Part shown: positions 1 through 11,110 of the stretch, one piece after another
Layout of the letters: the number at the start of each line of letters is the position of its first letter
Numbering within the stretch: position 1 is the first letter of the stretch
Source: Paramacrobiotus richtersi
Lineage: Eukaryota > Tardigrada > Eutardigrada > Parachela > Macrobiotidae
NCBI GenBank assembly: GCA_034698045.1
Contig: JAQGAU010000726.1
Coordinates: 1-24,521, forward strand
DNA length: 24,521 bases
Direction: 5' to 3'
The notes under the pieces: generated by a model
The model's input: the letters and a program-made list of their open reading frames with translations, nothing else
Database searches by the model: none
Told to the model about the DNA's origin: nothing
Made by a program: the position numbers and the translations under genes

Positions 1-586
1 GTACATTAGGCGGACGCGGCGGGTGCTTGCTGCGCATAGACGCCAGGGTCTGTTCGTCGATCTCAGCTATAGAATCCTGTGTTGATAAAACTCGTACTGC
101 TCCTTTAATGTCACCATCTTGAATCTTAGAGGCTACCAGCTTGCGCAGACGACCACGTTCTTCCATCGGACGAGTACGTATCGTACGGAGCCGAAGTTTC
201 TTCGCAGGGGCAGCGGGTAAGTGTAGCTGTGCAATATTTCGCTTTATCACCGTTGTCAAGGATCCCGTACGCAGTTCACGGGTTTCTGGCAACGCGAGAG
301 CCTGCTTTGGAAGGCACAACAGTTTGACGAAGGAGGCTGAGAGGCTAGGACTGTCGCGAGGAGGCGCCACGCAGTGATGCAATGATTGAGTAAACGCTTC
401 AGCACAGGATAAGCGAGCACTCTTCGGAAGTTTGTTGGGAATAAACGGGCGAGACTGTAGAACAGTAGACAGTCCAGTCAACAGTTTCTGTGATAAGAAC
501 TTCCTCATCCAGTCCCGTATCACAGTTAGATCCCGCCAGCCACCCAAAATCCGAGAGAGCCAAAGCTCCGATTCAGATTCGCGTAC
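1..586 (-). mobile_element. Non-LTR retrotransposon ORF, partial (runs off left edge)
   Basis: One uninterrupted minus-strand frame of about 195 codons runs from base 586 to the left edge, without a start codon. Its last 80 residues include a basic stretch (PMEERGRLRKLVASKIQDGD) followed by GAVRVLS and a KHPP motif. From memory, this 'VASK...DGD.KGAVR.LSS.DT...KHP' block lies just before the reverse transcriptase domain in a family of LINE-like ORFs common in sponges, cnidarians and other invertebrates. The RT itself would lie beyond the window. The ORF abuts the splice donor of the neighbouring gene at 590, so the element is either in that gene's intron or has truncated the gene. Assignment to a LINE-type element is fairly confident; the clade is not determined. 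Confidence 0.62.
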
Positions 587-590
587 TTAC

Positions 591-1965
591 AAACACTCTC
601 TGCCGCTTTTCTTCGTCGGGCTGCATCCTTAGAAACAGTGTTATGGCGTTCTGAAACGTATCCGAGCGCAGTATGTGGAGTATCCGGTAAAACTTGATGG
701 CGGCCGTTCGCCACACGTACACATCGTCCAAGATATCGTTACCTTTAGCGGTGACTTGGGGATTGTTGCTGACGAAGGTCTCCACATCGAAAATACGGGA
801 ATCCATCTAAATATTAACAAATGTCAGTTTGTGCTGGCGTTGAATGTGAGTTTCGTACGTTTGATACGAGTTTGAGCATCTGTGTGACGACATCATAGGC
901 CAGATGGTTGACCACATCAGGCGGCCGGTCCGTGCTGGACACACTCCACTGGAACTGACCGGCGTGTTTCTCCAAATCCAGATGAGGCGTTTCATTGGAC
1001 GCTTGCTCGCTTTCTATTAAAAAGAGACCCTTTTTACTTTTTTTCCCTTTTCGCTAATGTCTATTTGTTAATGATTTTGGAAGTTGTTTCACTGACCTTT
1101 GAAATCTCTTAATGCCTCTTCGAGCACACGGAAGAAGAATTGTTTTCGCTCGGGACTGAGGAGGAAGAAGTTAGCGGGTACGGGCTGGTTCCACGCTCGA
1201 AGAACCGCAAGAATCTTCGCCAAGCGATCCGCTATACACGCGTGTACACTGGGATACTGGGAAATGTTTAGTGTGCCAAATAATGTTTCCTGAACAGACA
1301 AACAACTGTACACGAATAGCAAATAACTGCGCAAAGAAAAGACCATAGTATAACTATGCAATAAGACTACGTACATCAATGATGTTCTTCTCGGTTAGAG
1401 TCGTCTGTTTGGACAGTTTCACGCGGTACAACGTTTCTGCTTTGAGTTCCCCAGAATACAGTGTTAATGTGGTGAATGGAACCGTTTGTAGTAGAACAAT
1501 GTACACGAGCGTTAGGTAGTTAGAGTACTGGTATATGAATGATTACGGCAATCGTGAACATTGTTCTACTAGAAACGGTTCCATTCACCACATTCCATTC
1601 ACCGCACGTGTAACGTAGTGCAGCGTAGTGTAACGTGCAGAGTATCGTAATGAAGTAGAATATTGCAAAAACATGAATACGGAGTGCTGTAGAAAGCCGT
1701 ACCTTTAGAATTTCCATGATACGACACGAAAAACACCCCTTCCCCGTCTGCTCGCACAAAATCATCAAACGCAGCGATAACCTTTCAAATGCATACTGTA
1801 ATTTCGATGGAATCATAGGGATTATGAAAATCAAGAACATACATCTAAACACTGCCCGAGAAGTTCCTCGGCCGTTTCGTTGGACAGGGCAAACGCAATC
1901 GATAAGCGACGGATGAGAAACCTATACACGCCCAACTGCAGTTTCTGGCGGACCGTATCCTCCAT
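591..1965 (-). CDS. Multi-exon gene of unknown function, 3' part outside or lost
   Basis: Six exons fit together in phase: 1965-1843, 1795-1703, 1527-1375, 1289-1097, 1013-868 and 806-591, with introns of 47, 175, 85, 83 and 61 nt, all GT-AG. The start MEDTVRQKLQ has a good context (CACAATGG). About 274 residues are visible. The protein is mostly helical in character, with a hydrophobic stretch at the start of exon 3 (YSNYLTLVYIVLL) that could be a membrane or buried helix. Exon 5 could instead end at 859, also in phase. Exon 6 ends at a strong donor (GTAAGT); the following sequence is retrotransposon ORF, so later exons are outside the window or missing. No family was recognised. A 37-bp inverted repeat spans the exon 3 acceptor. 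Confidence 0.6.
1466..1594. repeat. 37-bp inverted repeat around a splice acceptor
   Basis: Bases 1466-1502 and 1558-1594 are reverse complements with one mismatch, separated by 55 nt. On the minus strand the first arm lies in intron 2 and the second in exon 3, so the loop holds the exon 3 splice acceptor (1528-1529). The intronic arm is followed by a second short copy of CCATTCACC and by imperfect repeats of GTGTAACGT. Confidence 0.85.
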
Positions 1966-2563
1966 TGTGGCAGTCCTTGTTCTGTCTTAAACAGTCAGTG
2001 TGATATTCTCATATCTCGCTTTCAGGTCTTTATCACCAAATTCACCACTGGCTTAGCATACAGAATAGGTAACAAGATCAAATTATGGCCAGCACAATTA
2101 TCTGATCGTATGATCAACAGAATCTTATCAGCATGTACATAACAAATTCAGCCGTTTAGTCTGGAAAGGTCAATCAGAACAAATTTTTGCCACCGCCGAA
2201 AACAAACGTTAACATGTTTTGTCCATTTCTTAACAATATCCTGGAAAGTTTACTCATCATCATGCGTGGAATGCTCGTCATGTAAAGTTCGATCCGCTTT
2301 GCGCTTTCACTGGCGGTTTGTTTCCTTGACTACAGCTGTCCGCTTGAGACGGAAGAGCTGCAAAACCTAGTGTGATTAATTATTAGCATAATTATGCAGA
2401 AAGACATAGTCTATAATAAATTTGAGTATTCGGTTAACTTTGTAACTTACAGTGATTCGAAACTGATACCTAAATCTCGGTTTCTCTTTGCTCTTTCAGC
2501 CGAAAAGTCGAAGTCTTTAGACGGCATTCGTTATGAGGAAATGTTGTTTTTTTCCATTGATTT
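1966..2563. other. Intergenic, no gene seen
   Basis: AT-rich spacer between the end of the armadillo-like gene (2564) and the start of the unknown gene (1965), both on the minus strand. It must hold the 3' UTR of the first and the promoter of the second. No clear core promoter, repeat or RNA gene was seen. Confidence 0.5.
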
Positions 2564-5500
2564 TCAAAATATCTTATTTGCAGCGTTTTTCCATTCACTT
2601 TCATCCATATCATCATCGAAATCCATCTCCCACTGTCTGAGCCTAGCGCGGTCATTTGCCGTTAACAATTTCCAGTCATTCTCGTGGAAATTTACATCCT
2701 CTGGAATGCTATCCAATGACGGAATTTTAGCCAGTGATTTTGTTGCACGATGCCCTTTCCTGGCGTGCAGTTTATACTGATCCCAATCAAAATCATCCGC
2801 ACCGGATTCAGACTTAGTCCTGTGCATAATACCGACAGAACTCTGCTTTGACCCATTTTTAGCCACTGACCGTTGAGTGCTTTCTCTTTCGGTATTTACA
2901 AAAATCGTGGACATTCCCTGTTGTTCATCGGACGCCATTTCGTTACTTTCGCTTTTGGCTCGGTCTTCACCTTTTTCTCGGTAGCAGCTGGGATGATCGG
3001 AGCGGGTACCAGCGATACTTTCTCTTTTCCCCCAACAGGCGCGTTGCGCAGCTCTTCTGCCGCGATCCTCTTCGCTTCCTTTCGAGCCACGACTTCCGCA
3101 GCGGCCGTCATTTCTTTCTTAATGAGAGAAGCTACGTGTCGACCGGAGGGTTCGTCGAACAGTGACAGATCCATTACAGGCTCAACATTCGTATCTGCAG
3201 TAGAAGGATCTCGACAGGCTTCTGCTTCCGCTTCGGTGAAGTAATGGATTGGCATGGCTGTCCCGCACACTTCAAGCGAGAAGCCGTCTTCCTTAGGAGC
3301 AGTTCCTGCGGGGTCGCTTTTACTGGTACAAGGACTATCAACGTATGCATTTCCTTCCGGAGAAATCTTTTCAATCAGCTCGCCAGGATTCTGCATGAGA
3401 TTAACTATATATCTCTTATCGACGTACACTTCATCCAACCCCGATCGCTGTTTCGGCAGAGAGAAACCGGCAGGTGGAACCGATAAGCCAATGTTTTGAC
3501 CATGACTGCGCGGTAGTATGCATCGCCTTCTGTGATGAGTCCTAATGGCACGCAAAGACTTCCGAGCTTGTCCGATAAACTTTGCAGAAACTTTCGACAA
3601 TCATCGGCCGCATTGCACTGAGACTTCGGGCTCCCGCCCATGTAGGCAGCCACGATTTCTGCCAAGACGGAAAGTTCATCTTTAAGGGAATACGTGTTTT
3701 TCAGCCCATCTGTTGCTTGCTGGATTACGTTGAAGACTTCTGTATCCTGCGGAATAGCAGGATCTTCCTTTGTTTCATCTGTGGAGAAGGTCGCTACTTC
3801 AGTAGACTGACTAACCGTTGGAGTGTTTTCTGGATCGGTAGCCTCGTTTTCATCCGGCAACGCTCTGTTCAATAAAGAAACATAGACAATCGGCCGACCA
3901 TCTGGTTGGTAAGGCATCTTGAGAACCGCTCCAGACTCCAAAACCCGGGTTTTCTCATGGCGTTTCTCATATCATAGAACCCATGACCGATTCGATCTTC
4001 CGGTCTCAGCTGGTCGAGCAGCACAAACTTAAACGACCGATTACAGCCCACCAGTCGCTGAAGTCCCAGCATTGTATTCCCCGTTGAAATCGGGTTCAGG
4101 GAGTCTCGGGCGTCTAGCAGACGTTCAATGCAAGCTGATAAGCTGAAAACCGCTTCTTGACTGGTGGCCAACGTGGATATACCCCATGTAATCTCTCGGA
4201 ACAGCTCATCCGTACACGGGTTCTTCAACATGGACCCAAGTAGAGCGTAACCATTCATCTTCCTGAATTGATCTTTAAAGGTCACCGCACAGGTAATGGC
4301 CAGTTTGCGGATGGCTTCATTCGGATGCGTCATCCAAGTGGATAGGTTGCGTGAGACGATATTCTCCAAGCTTTGTTTCGCATCTACGTTATCGGATAGG
4401 TTGACGATGCAGGAAATCACATGTGCGACCAGTTCGGGGTTCTGGGCAAAGGCCCAATCACTGAGCGTTGTGTCCATGATCTCTGTCAACTTTTCCTTTA
4501 AAAACTCGGCTTGGTAGGCGTATTCCCGTAGCATCAGCGACCCCGCTGCGAAGAACGCCATCGAACGGACAGTAGGGTGTTTCGCTTTCAAAAATCGGAC
4601 TACGTGAGTAGTTATGGAGATTTCACTAAAATGCTGTCGACAGGCCTTGTTCTCCACAAGTTTCCCAACAGCTTCCAAAGCGGCCGCTTGGATATTCGAC
4701 GAGCTAGCATCAAACAGCTTCACAATCTTCTTCTCCACACCGCTGTTACTCATCAGCAGCCGTTCATCCGGAAAATTGGCTGTACGGGAGATACAACGCA
4801 ACGCGAACGTCTGCACCTTATCGGTCTCCGCGTAGTCCTTCGATAACGCCATATCCAGTAGGAGATCGTACAGTCTCTTTCGTCCCAGTTCTTGCGCGAT
4901 ACTGGGTACGCCCACAAGATTCTCCAGGACTTCTAAGCTCTTTGCGTGCAGAAACTGTAGCTCCCTTGAGTAAAGGATCTTCATAATTGTGGAAATCCCA
5001 CCCGCTTCGTGGAACTTGTCGACCGCTCCATTTATGGGTGCAGTTAATAAGCAGTGCATTAGCTTTAAAGCGATGTACTGTGTGCTTGGTATTGGACTTA
5101 GTGCTAGCTCGCATGCTGCTTCGAATCCACCGTGCAGAACCAACCACCTAAGGACGTCCTCGTTGGCGCTTAAATTTACCAAGGAATCCAGTGTGTTTTC
5201 TACAACATCGGGGTCTTGCTTCTCGAGCAACACAAGCCGAGTAAATCCTCCATTAAACCGCATTCCACCACCGAGCGCTGAGTGTCGTACAATACAGAGA
5301 GATTCCGCAGAGCGAACGTCATCCAGTCCAATAAAACAGGTTCTCCGTCCGCAAAGAACCTTTTCGCTTTCGGAATCCACTCCACATTCTTCAGTTTCTC
5401 TAGTGTCTCGTCAACGGTGGATAAACTCCCAAAGAGTATCGCCGCCCGGATGCGTATACTCTTATACCGATGGGAAAAGAGCTGGATGACCTTTTGCAAG

Positions 5501-5950
5501 AACCCGGGTACGTTGACCAATGTCGCTTTGAAATACGTGTCCCCATCTTCGCCGTGAGTGTGAGCATCCTGTTTACGCTGGTCTAGTCGGTCTTCGCAGA
5601 ACGCGATCAAGGCTTCAAGTGCCTGAAGAAGCACATCGGGTTCTTTGCTTTGCAGGAGTATCGCCGCATCCAGCGGATCGTTAGTATCGAATGATACAGG
5701 CCAGGTTTTGTTTGACGTATCGTATGCATCGGGATTGGTGATTACGGGTACAACTTGGTGGGCGGCGCGTTGTACAAGATTGGGCAGTTTGTATTCTCTA
5801 AAGACTGTATCGAATGACCTTTCGTCCAAGATCCCTGATTACTTAAAGAGATTAATCTTCTGCCGATGGACCGTTGCACAGTTGGAGAACGAGGTTTTAC
5901 TTTTCAGGTTTTTCGGGTTTTTTTTAACATAGTTTTTTATTAATAAGCAT
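2564..5950 (-). CDS. Armadillo/HEAT-like helical repeat protein
   Basis: Proposed exons: 5950-5929 (tentative start MLINKKL), 5834-3988, 3928-3501, 3447-2971 and 2917-2564, with introns of 94, 59, 53 and 53 nt. Together they would code about 1,042 residues. The large second exon is built of ARM-type repeats: blocks such as ALRNLS and SLVNLSANED, each followed by a GG/GL turn and paired leucine helices, suggesting a solenoid that binds other proteins. The C-terminal third is polar and acidic, with Lys/Glu-rich stretches and DFDDDMDESEW near the end. One reading-frame break remains in exon 2 near 5230-5245, where no convincing intron restores the frame. The start is weak: exon 2 has no early in-frame ATG, and the proposed exon 1 overlaps the poly(A) signal of clpX. 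The particular ARM protein was not recognised. Confidence 0.68.
5936..5941 (-). terminator. Poly(A) signal AATAAA of clpX
   Basis: AATAAA on the minus strand, 55 nt past the ClpX stop codon. It is the only canonical signal between this gene and the armadillo-like gene. Confidence 0.55.
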
Positions 5951-5995
5951 CACTAGGCGACAAAACTGTTCTATGCAGCGATGCAGATCATTAGT

Positions 5996-8877
5996 TTATG
6001 CAGTGATATACATCGGTCGTTTATGTCCAGCAACAACTTCCTTATCGATTCGAACCGCTTGAATCTGCGAGCCCGGTGCATCGAACATGGCGTCCAGCAG
6101 GATCGCTTCCAAAATGGCCCGTAGTCCTCTGGCACCGGTCTTTCTCTCCAGAGCTTTTTCCGCAACGGCCACCACCGCGTCATGCGTAAACTGCAGTTCG
6201 ACCTGGAGAAAAAAATCATGATTAATCTTTTTAAATATGGTACGGTCAGGCACGTATGTTATCCATTTGGAATAGCTTTTGATACTGCGGAATCACCGCG
6301 TTGCGTGGCTCGGTCAGGATCTGCACCAGCATCTCCACGGTCAGATTGTGGAACGGAACGACCACCGGTAGGCGGCCGATGAACTCCGGTATCAAGCCGA
6401 ACTCCACTAAATCCCGCGCTTCGACGCACTCGATCAGGGCTTCCTTTAGGGCGTTCTCTTCAGCAACGCCTCGGGCTTTTTCGCACGTCTGGTTGAAGGT
6501 ATTAGCGGCAGTTGGACTTTTCGCCAACAGCTGTTGATCGCTCTTCCGTGAACCAAACCCTAGAAACTACAACAACAACTGCTGATTTCGCCGTCCTTAG
6601 TTATCGCTTTTGAAAAGGTTTCTTGCATCGAGCGATACAGGCTTAACAAGTTCCCGCCTCAAAAACGTCCACCCAAGGGCGGTTGCCCACACCGGGTCCA
6701 AAGCGTGTGAGATTCTTACCCGTTCATTGTTCCGGTTGCTGACAATCTTATCCAACCCCATAAACGCCCCGGGTGCAATGAACAAGATATTGGTCGTATC
6801 CACCGGCACGCTGACTTTCCTTCCCCCCGCCGAATGCTGCACATTCACCGTGGTGCCCTCAAGCAACTTCAACAATCCCTGCTGCACTCCTTCCCCGCCG
6901 ACATCCCGCATCTGTTTCCCGGAACTTGCCGCATTGATCTTATCCACTTCGTCCAGGAATACGATGCCCTGCTCGGCATACGACGCATTCCCGTGGGCAT
7001 CGCTCAGCAGCTTCCCGAAGACGGACTCAATGTCCTCGCCGACGTAACCCGCTTGGGTTAACGCGGTACAATCGCAGATCGCAATGGGTACATCCAGGCA
7101 GCGGGCGATGCTCTGCGCGAGAAGGGTCTTCCCGGAACCGGTGGGTCCCAGCAATAGGATGTTGGATTTCTCCAGGCGGACGTCATGGGCGCCGGTGACC
7201 CCGGGTTCGTCGTCAAGCAAGTTGCGGCGGGGTGGGGTCGGACGGATGGGGTCAGCTCCCTGGGATGAACCTAACGAAAGTGCTTAGAGTATTTTTTCAC
7301 TTTCGGCAGTTTTCGGTTAAGAACAGATTGAGGGAAAGGTTACCGCATTCGAAACTCGTAAACCGCATGCTCGATATACCGAGTTATTATCGAACAGTTA
7401 GTTACTGTTTGAATTAAAAGGAATGTAAGTTAATAAAGTTATTACTCAAAAGTTGTTATTACAAAAAAATAATATAATTAAACTAAATAATAATAAACAA
7501 TTATTATAAAGAAATTAAATAAAAATAATATTTATCGTATATAATAAACTTGTATAAAAAAAGGTTTGTACTACTGAGACTTACTGTGTATACCTAATAA
7601 GAGCAATGGACTCACATCACTAGACGCCGATTTGCTTTCTGTGTAGGCGAGTTAGGGATGTTTCTGTGTAGGCGTTTGTAGTGATTGTACACGGCTACCG
7701 AGAGCACTTTCTTCGCGTGCGTCTGTCCGTTAACGTACTTCTCCAAATACTCAAAAATCTACACAATCCTTACGTATAGTTACTGCAGCAGTAAAGGCCG
7801 TTACGGCACGTACGATTTTCGGTGGCGGTGGTGGTTCGCGAACGGCCGGTTGCGGCTGCTCCGTTTTCAGGGGGACAGCGGCCGATTGTGGTGCAATTGA
7901 TGGGCCGTAGCTTGCGGGTAGCTCCGGATTGAGTTTGGGCACTTTACCCAGATCGGCGCTGGTGTTGGTGCCGTTTGACCGGGTGATCATCATGAATAGG
8001 TGGTTGCACGACCGACAGTTGGCGAATTTCGGTGAAGCTAAAAGCAAAGTGGGGAAAATCCATTAATTTGCAAAGATTCATTAAAAATACTTAACACTTG
8101 CTCTCGCAAAGAAGCTAAGTGTAGATTATCCTTATGTAAGGGAAACTATTCAACGCTGAACACTAAAGCAGTAAACTATTCCGTAGAGGGAACTGCGAAC
8201 GAAAGTACACAGGACATTTAAGTAATAGAGAAGTAGTATTAGTACAGAACTGTTAGGCACAGCGTTAACGAAAACAAGAGATTTTGTGTCTGCACGTTAC
8301 TTGATGGAGTCTCCAGCACAACACACAGTCCCCCGCATCGTGGACACTTAACCATCTCCCGATCACTTCCGGTCCCTGTCGATCCGGACCCCATCAAATG
8401 TCCCCCATTCCCGGTCGACGGGGGAGTGTTTGTCGTGGCTCAACCTCCTCCTCCTTTTAATGACACATCAGAGGGCCCTTCGCCATCCGGGGGATGGGTC
8501 GTCGTGCTAAAACTCCGCCGACCTGCTGTATTCTGCGGCCACTGCAGCGGCGCATACTGACCCCCCTGGAGGGGCGGATACACGACACACTGCCGGTGAC
8601 CTTTCGGGCGTTTCTTTTTCTTCTTTTTCAACGGCGACTCGGAGGTCTTCTTTAGGTCCTCAACTTCACAGCCGCGACACTCTCCCGTGTTTTTACCACA
8701 GATGGTGCAAGTCCCAGTGTTATGGAACTGGCGGATTTTCCAGTTGTGTTGGATCGTGGTAACAGAGATATTGCGGTGGAACGTCACGGAGGCTGTTCGA
8801 ACGGTCGTGGACCGAGGGGAGACGGATGTGCGGAGAATATGTTGGATGACCGCGGTGCTCACGGCTTTCCATGCCAT
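5996..8877 (-). CDS. clpx: Mitochondrial ATP-dependent unfoldase ClpX
   Basis: Seven exons: 8877-8445, 8375-8301, 8037-7814, 7758-7621, 7259-6720, 6566-6258 and 6202-5996. They sum to 641 residues plus stop, close to the 633 of human CLPX. The start [19 protein letters not shown] is an Arg/Ser-rich mitochondrial presequence. Exons 2 and 3 carry the C4 zinc-binding domain (KCPRCGGLC ... NCRSCNHLF), and exon 4 the YLEKYVNGQ box. Exon 5 has Walker A GPTGSGKT, Walker [10 protein letters not shown] and [16 protein letters not shown]; exon 6 has the LGFG ClpP-contact loop, [14 protein letters not shown] and sensor GRLPVVVP; exon 7 has sensor-2 [10 protein letters not shown]. By family knowledge it is a hexameric AAA+ protein of the mitochondrial matrix that unfolds substrates and feeds them to ClpP. 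Oddities: the last intron reads AT...AG, the linker between exons 4 and 5 is short, and the N-terminus has an extra CX2CX6CX2C motif and a poly-Lys run. Confidence 0.95.
6203..6257 (-). other. Non-canonical AT-AG intron in clpX
   Basis: Exon 6 must end after LFQMDN and exon 7 begin at VELQF to match the ClpX family (E. coli LFNLEGVDLEF). That makes the 55-nt intron start with ATACGT and end with CTCCAG. The nearest GT (6253) is four bases further in and would shift the frame by one. Confidence 0.6.
7260..7620 (-). other. clpX intron 4, AT-rich
   Basis: 361-nt intron, the longest in the gene, with an A/T-rich core at 7430-7560. It begins GTGATG and ends CATCCCAG. Nothing else was seen in it. 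Confidence 0.7.
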
Positions 8878-9554
8878 TGTGTGGGAATTACTACAGCGCG
8901 ACTGATTACACGGCCAGAGTGAATGCTGCCATTTTCATCCATCCACGAGTGATTGGTGTGCTAGGGAGGTGCAAGTCCTACTCTTGATACATAGTTTCTA
9001 GCTTGCTTAATATACGACTACTGTAATACAAATGATGACTGGAACTTTTGTTGCTCAGATACTGCATCTTCCAGTTGTATCGTTCGCAAGAGGAACAAGG
9101 CAAAAATAAACATTCACACTGGTAAAAATGCATCAAACGTCACAAGGGACTATCAAAAAACAAGAAAATTACAAAGATGCAAACAACATAATAGCCCGGC
9201 CATCGCACGAGAGATCACCTTTAGGTAGAGAAGACGACTGCTGTAATCACGACGCAAACATACACGAAGGAAACCGATGCGGAAATTGAGCACGCAGAAC
9301 CGGGCTTTCGACCGCCTGTACCATGGGCGTCGGGGCCATCACTAGCGCCGCTTCCAGGTCCGACACTGCTAGTTGCCACTCCGGTTAAATTATTCGCTCT
9401 TCCCTAGAGATTCAACAGAAAGGTCACGATTACAGGAACGATGTAAGAACAAATTCACAACAAGCTAGCCAAAAACGTACCGTAAAATTGTGCGAGTAGT
9501 CAGACAAATCTTATAATCTTCGCTAACAAAGACAAATGCATCTATTTGCACTTC
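8878..9554. other. Intergenic, upstream of clpX
   Basis: 677 nt between the clpX start codon and the stop codon of the Ly6-like gene. No ORF with protein-like composition, repeat or RNA gene was recognised. It should contain the clpX promoter and the Ly6-like 3' UTR. Confidence 0.5.
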
Positions 9555-10590
9555 TTAAAGAACCAGTGCGCCGCTTGCTCCGGCCAAGAAAGATGGTAAC
9601 ATTGCCATGGCTATTCGATGGCTGGTGACTACGCGAACTTTGGTTAATATACAGAAAAAAATGTATAACAAAGGTCACTCACCGTGGTAATGGTGCTGGT
9701 CCCCTTGCGGTTGAAGCAGCGATCGACAAAGGGGGCAAATTGTTCGCTACTGCACAGATCGGTGCGGCAGTACTGCAGCGTGTAGGTACGCTCAGCCACG
9801 GGCCGCAAATGTCCCTCCACCACCGGACAGTCGTCCGGTTTTCCTCCGGGATACATACAGCCGCGGGATAAGGTATTCTTGGTGAAGGGGTAGTTACCGC
9901 CGAATGCCAGACCGTTGTACTGCTCGATCTTGACCTACAGTTAACTGGTCTAGAATACGGAAGAACTGGCTTGAACGTCGATATTCTATAAGACTTTGCG
10001 TTTTTCTCAACAATCCTGGTTAGTAAACGTCGAGGAAAGGGGATTGCAGCACAAGGGAATTACAAAGTAATTTGACTGCATTGTAAACGTTAGTAGTGCT
10101 AAACGTTTCATGGTAGAAGGGAACAGCGAGATTTCTTTATCCGGCTATGAGAAATGTAATGTTACGTACATAACAATATCCCTGCTGGCGGTAAGTTAAA
10201 CCGAGGGTATTAACCGGCGGAATCCGGTCAGGACAGTTGACCTGCCAACTGCTGGCCAGTAAATGCGGCGCGTCGTAGCAGTCTCGGTTACCATCCTTGA
10301 TTCTGCTGGGATCATCAAAGCAGGAGTAGCATTTCAATGCACCAGTTCGTCCCACTACAAAGCAATGCAATTTTATACACATTGCATCCGTTCCGGCGTC
10401 TTCGAATGCTGTTAAAACGTCATCAAAGGCTGATACATTTTGGCTTAACACTACCCACGCCTACGATCCTTGTAACAATTGACAGATCCTGCATGAAATC
10501 TGTAAAATAATTTTTTAGCGCCAGTCTGAACATACCGAGGAAGAGTGCAGCCGTTAGAAGCATTATCCAAGCTTTTTGTTCGGACATCAT
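9555..10590 (-). CDS. Secreted GPI-anchored Ly6/uPAR-like protein
   Basis: Four exons in phase: 10590-10536, 10354-10170, 9934-9679 and 9628-9555, giving 189 residues. The N-terminus, MMSEQKAWIMLLTAALFLVG, is a signal peptide. The mature part starts ALKCYSCFDD, the usual CxxC opening of a three-finger (Ly6/uPAR) domain. It has ten cysteines, with CRTDLCSS resembling the closing CxxDxCN motif but with Ser for Asn, and one further cysteine (VDRC) after it. The C-terminus is a short hydrophobic tail without charge (IAMAMLPSFLAGASGALVL), as in GPI-attachment signals. Inference: a cell-surface, disulphide-stabilised protein. The exon 3 donor is either 9679 (chosen, because it keeps exon 4 in frame) or GTGAGT at 9682, which would meet a stop early. 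Function and ligand are unknown. Confidence 0.78.
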
Positions 10591-11110
10591 CAAGCTCGTA
10601 GTACGCAGTACAGTAACAAGCGTGACTGCAGTCAGAAGTTGGTTCTTCGCCGGGGTAACTCGTGTACTTGCACCCGTTGAGCTATTTGATCCAGTGAGGT
10701 TCTGACCCTGCCAATACAGCGCTCGCGTGAACTAGTCAACAGTAATACTATTCACTGTAGAAATACGGTAGTTACCTTGTAGAGATCGGCATAGGGATTC
10801 AAGAACCTCATCGGAGACCAGGTAGTTTGTACAGTGGGGATTCCCATCGCTATTACAAATCGCTATTACTTGGACGGAACGTTGCTAATGTTTACCAGTC
10901 GGAAATGCCGAGAAACGGTTTCTACTGTAGCCCGGCTGTCTATGTCGCACTGTTTCCGTAGTGAGGGAATGGGTGTACTAATGTAGAACTCTCGAGAATT
11001 GTTATGAACTCTTTTTGAGGTACTAACTTTAGTAGTTTCTCATAATCTTATGACTTGTTTTTTAACAGCAAAAATCCTCTTGTGCTGAGAGGATTGCTGT
11101 CTACTGGCAG
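10591..11110. other. Intergenic, no gene seen
   Basis: 520 nt upstream of the Ly6-like gene. No coding frame, RNA gene or clear repeat was seen before the foldback at 11111. Probably holds the Ly6-like promoter. Confidence 0.45.

Noticed and set aside
2970-3990. Three further single-base frameshifts in the armadillo-like gene
   Set aside because: Introns 3987-3929, 3500-3448 and 2970-2918 with usable splice sites restore the frame at each point.
5880-5930. ARM gene start at the ATG at 5930 with a missing A in the A8 run
   Set aside because: It needs a base error. The ATG at 5950 with a donor at 5928 gives a frame without one, though it is also weak.
6597-6719. ClpX C-terminal variant read through intron 5
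   Set aside because: The added residues match no ClpX; a GTAAGA donor and TAG acceptor give the family sequence FLGFG.
7084-7417. Plus-strand ORFs opposite clpX exon 5
   Set aside because: Antisense shadows of the AAA+ domain.
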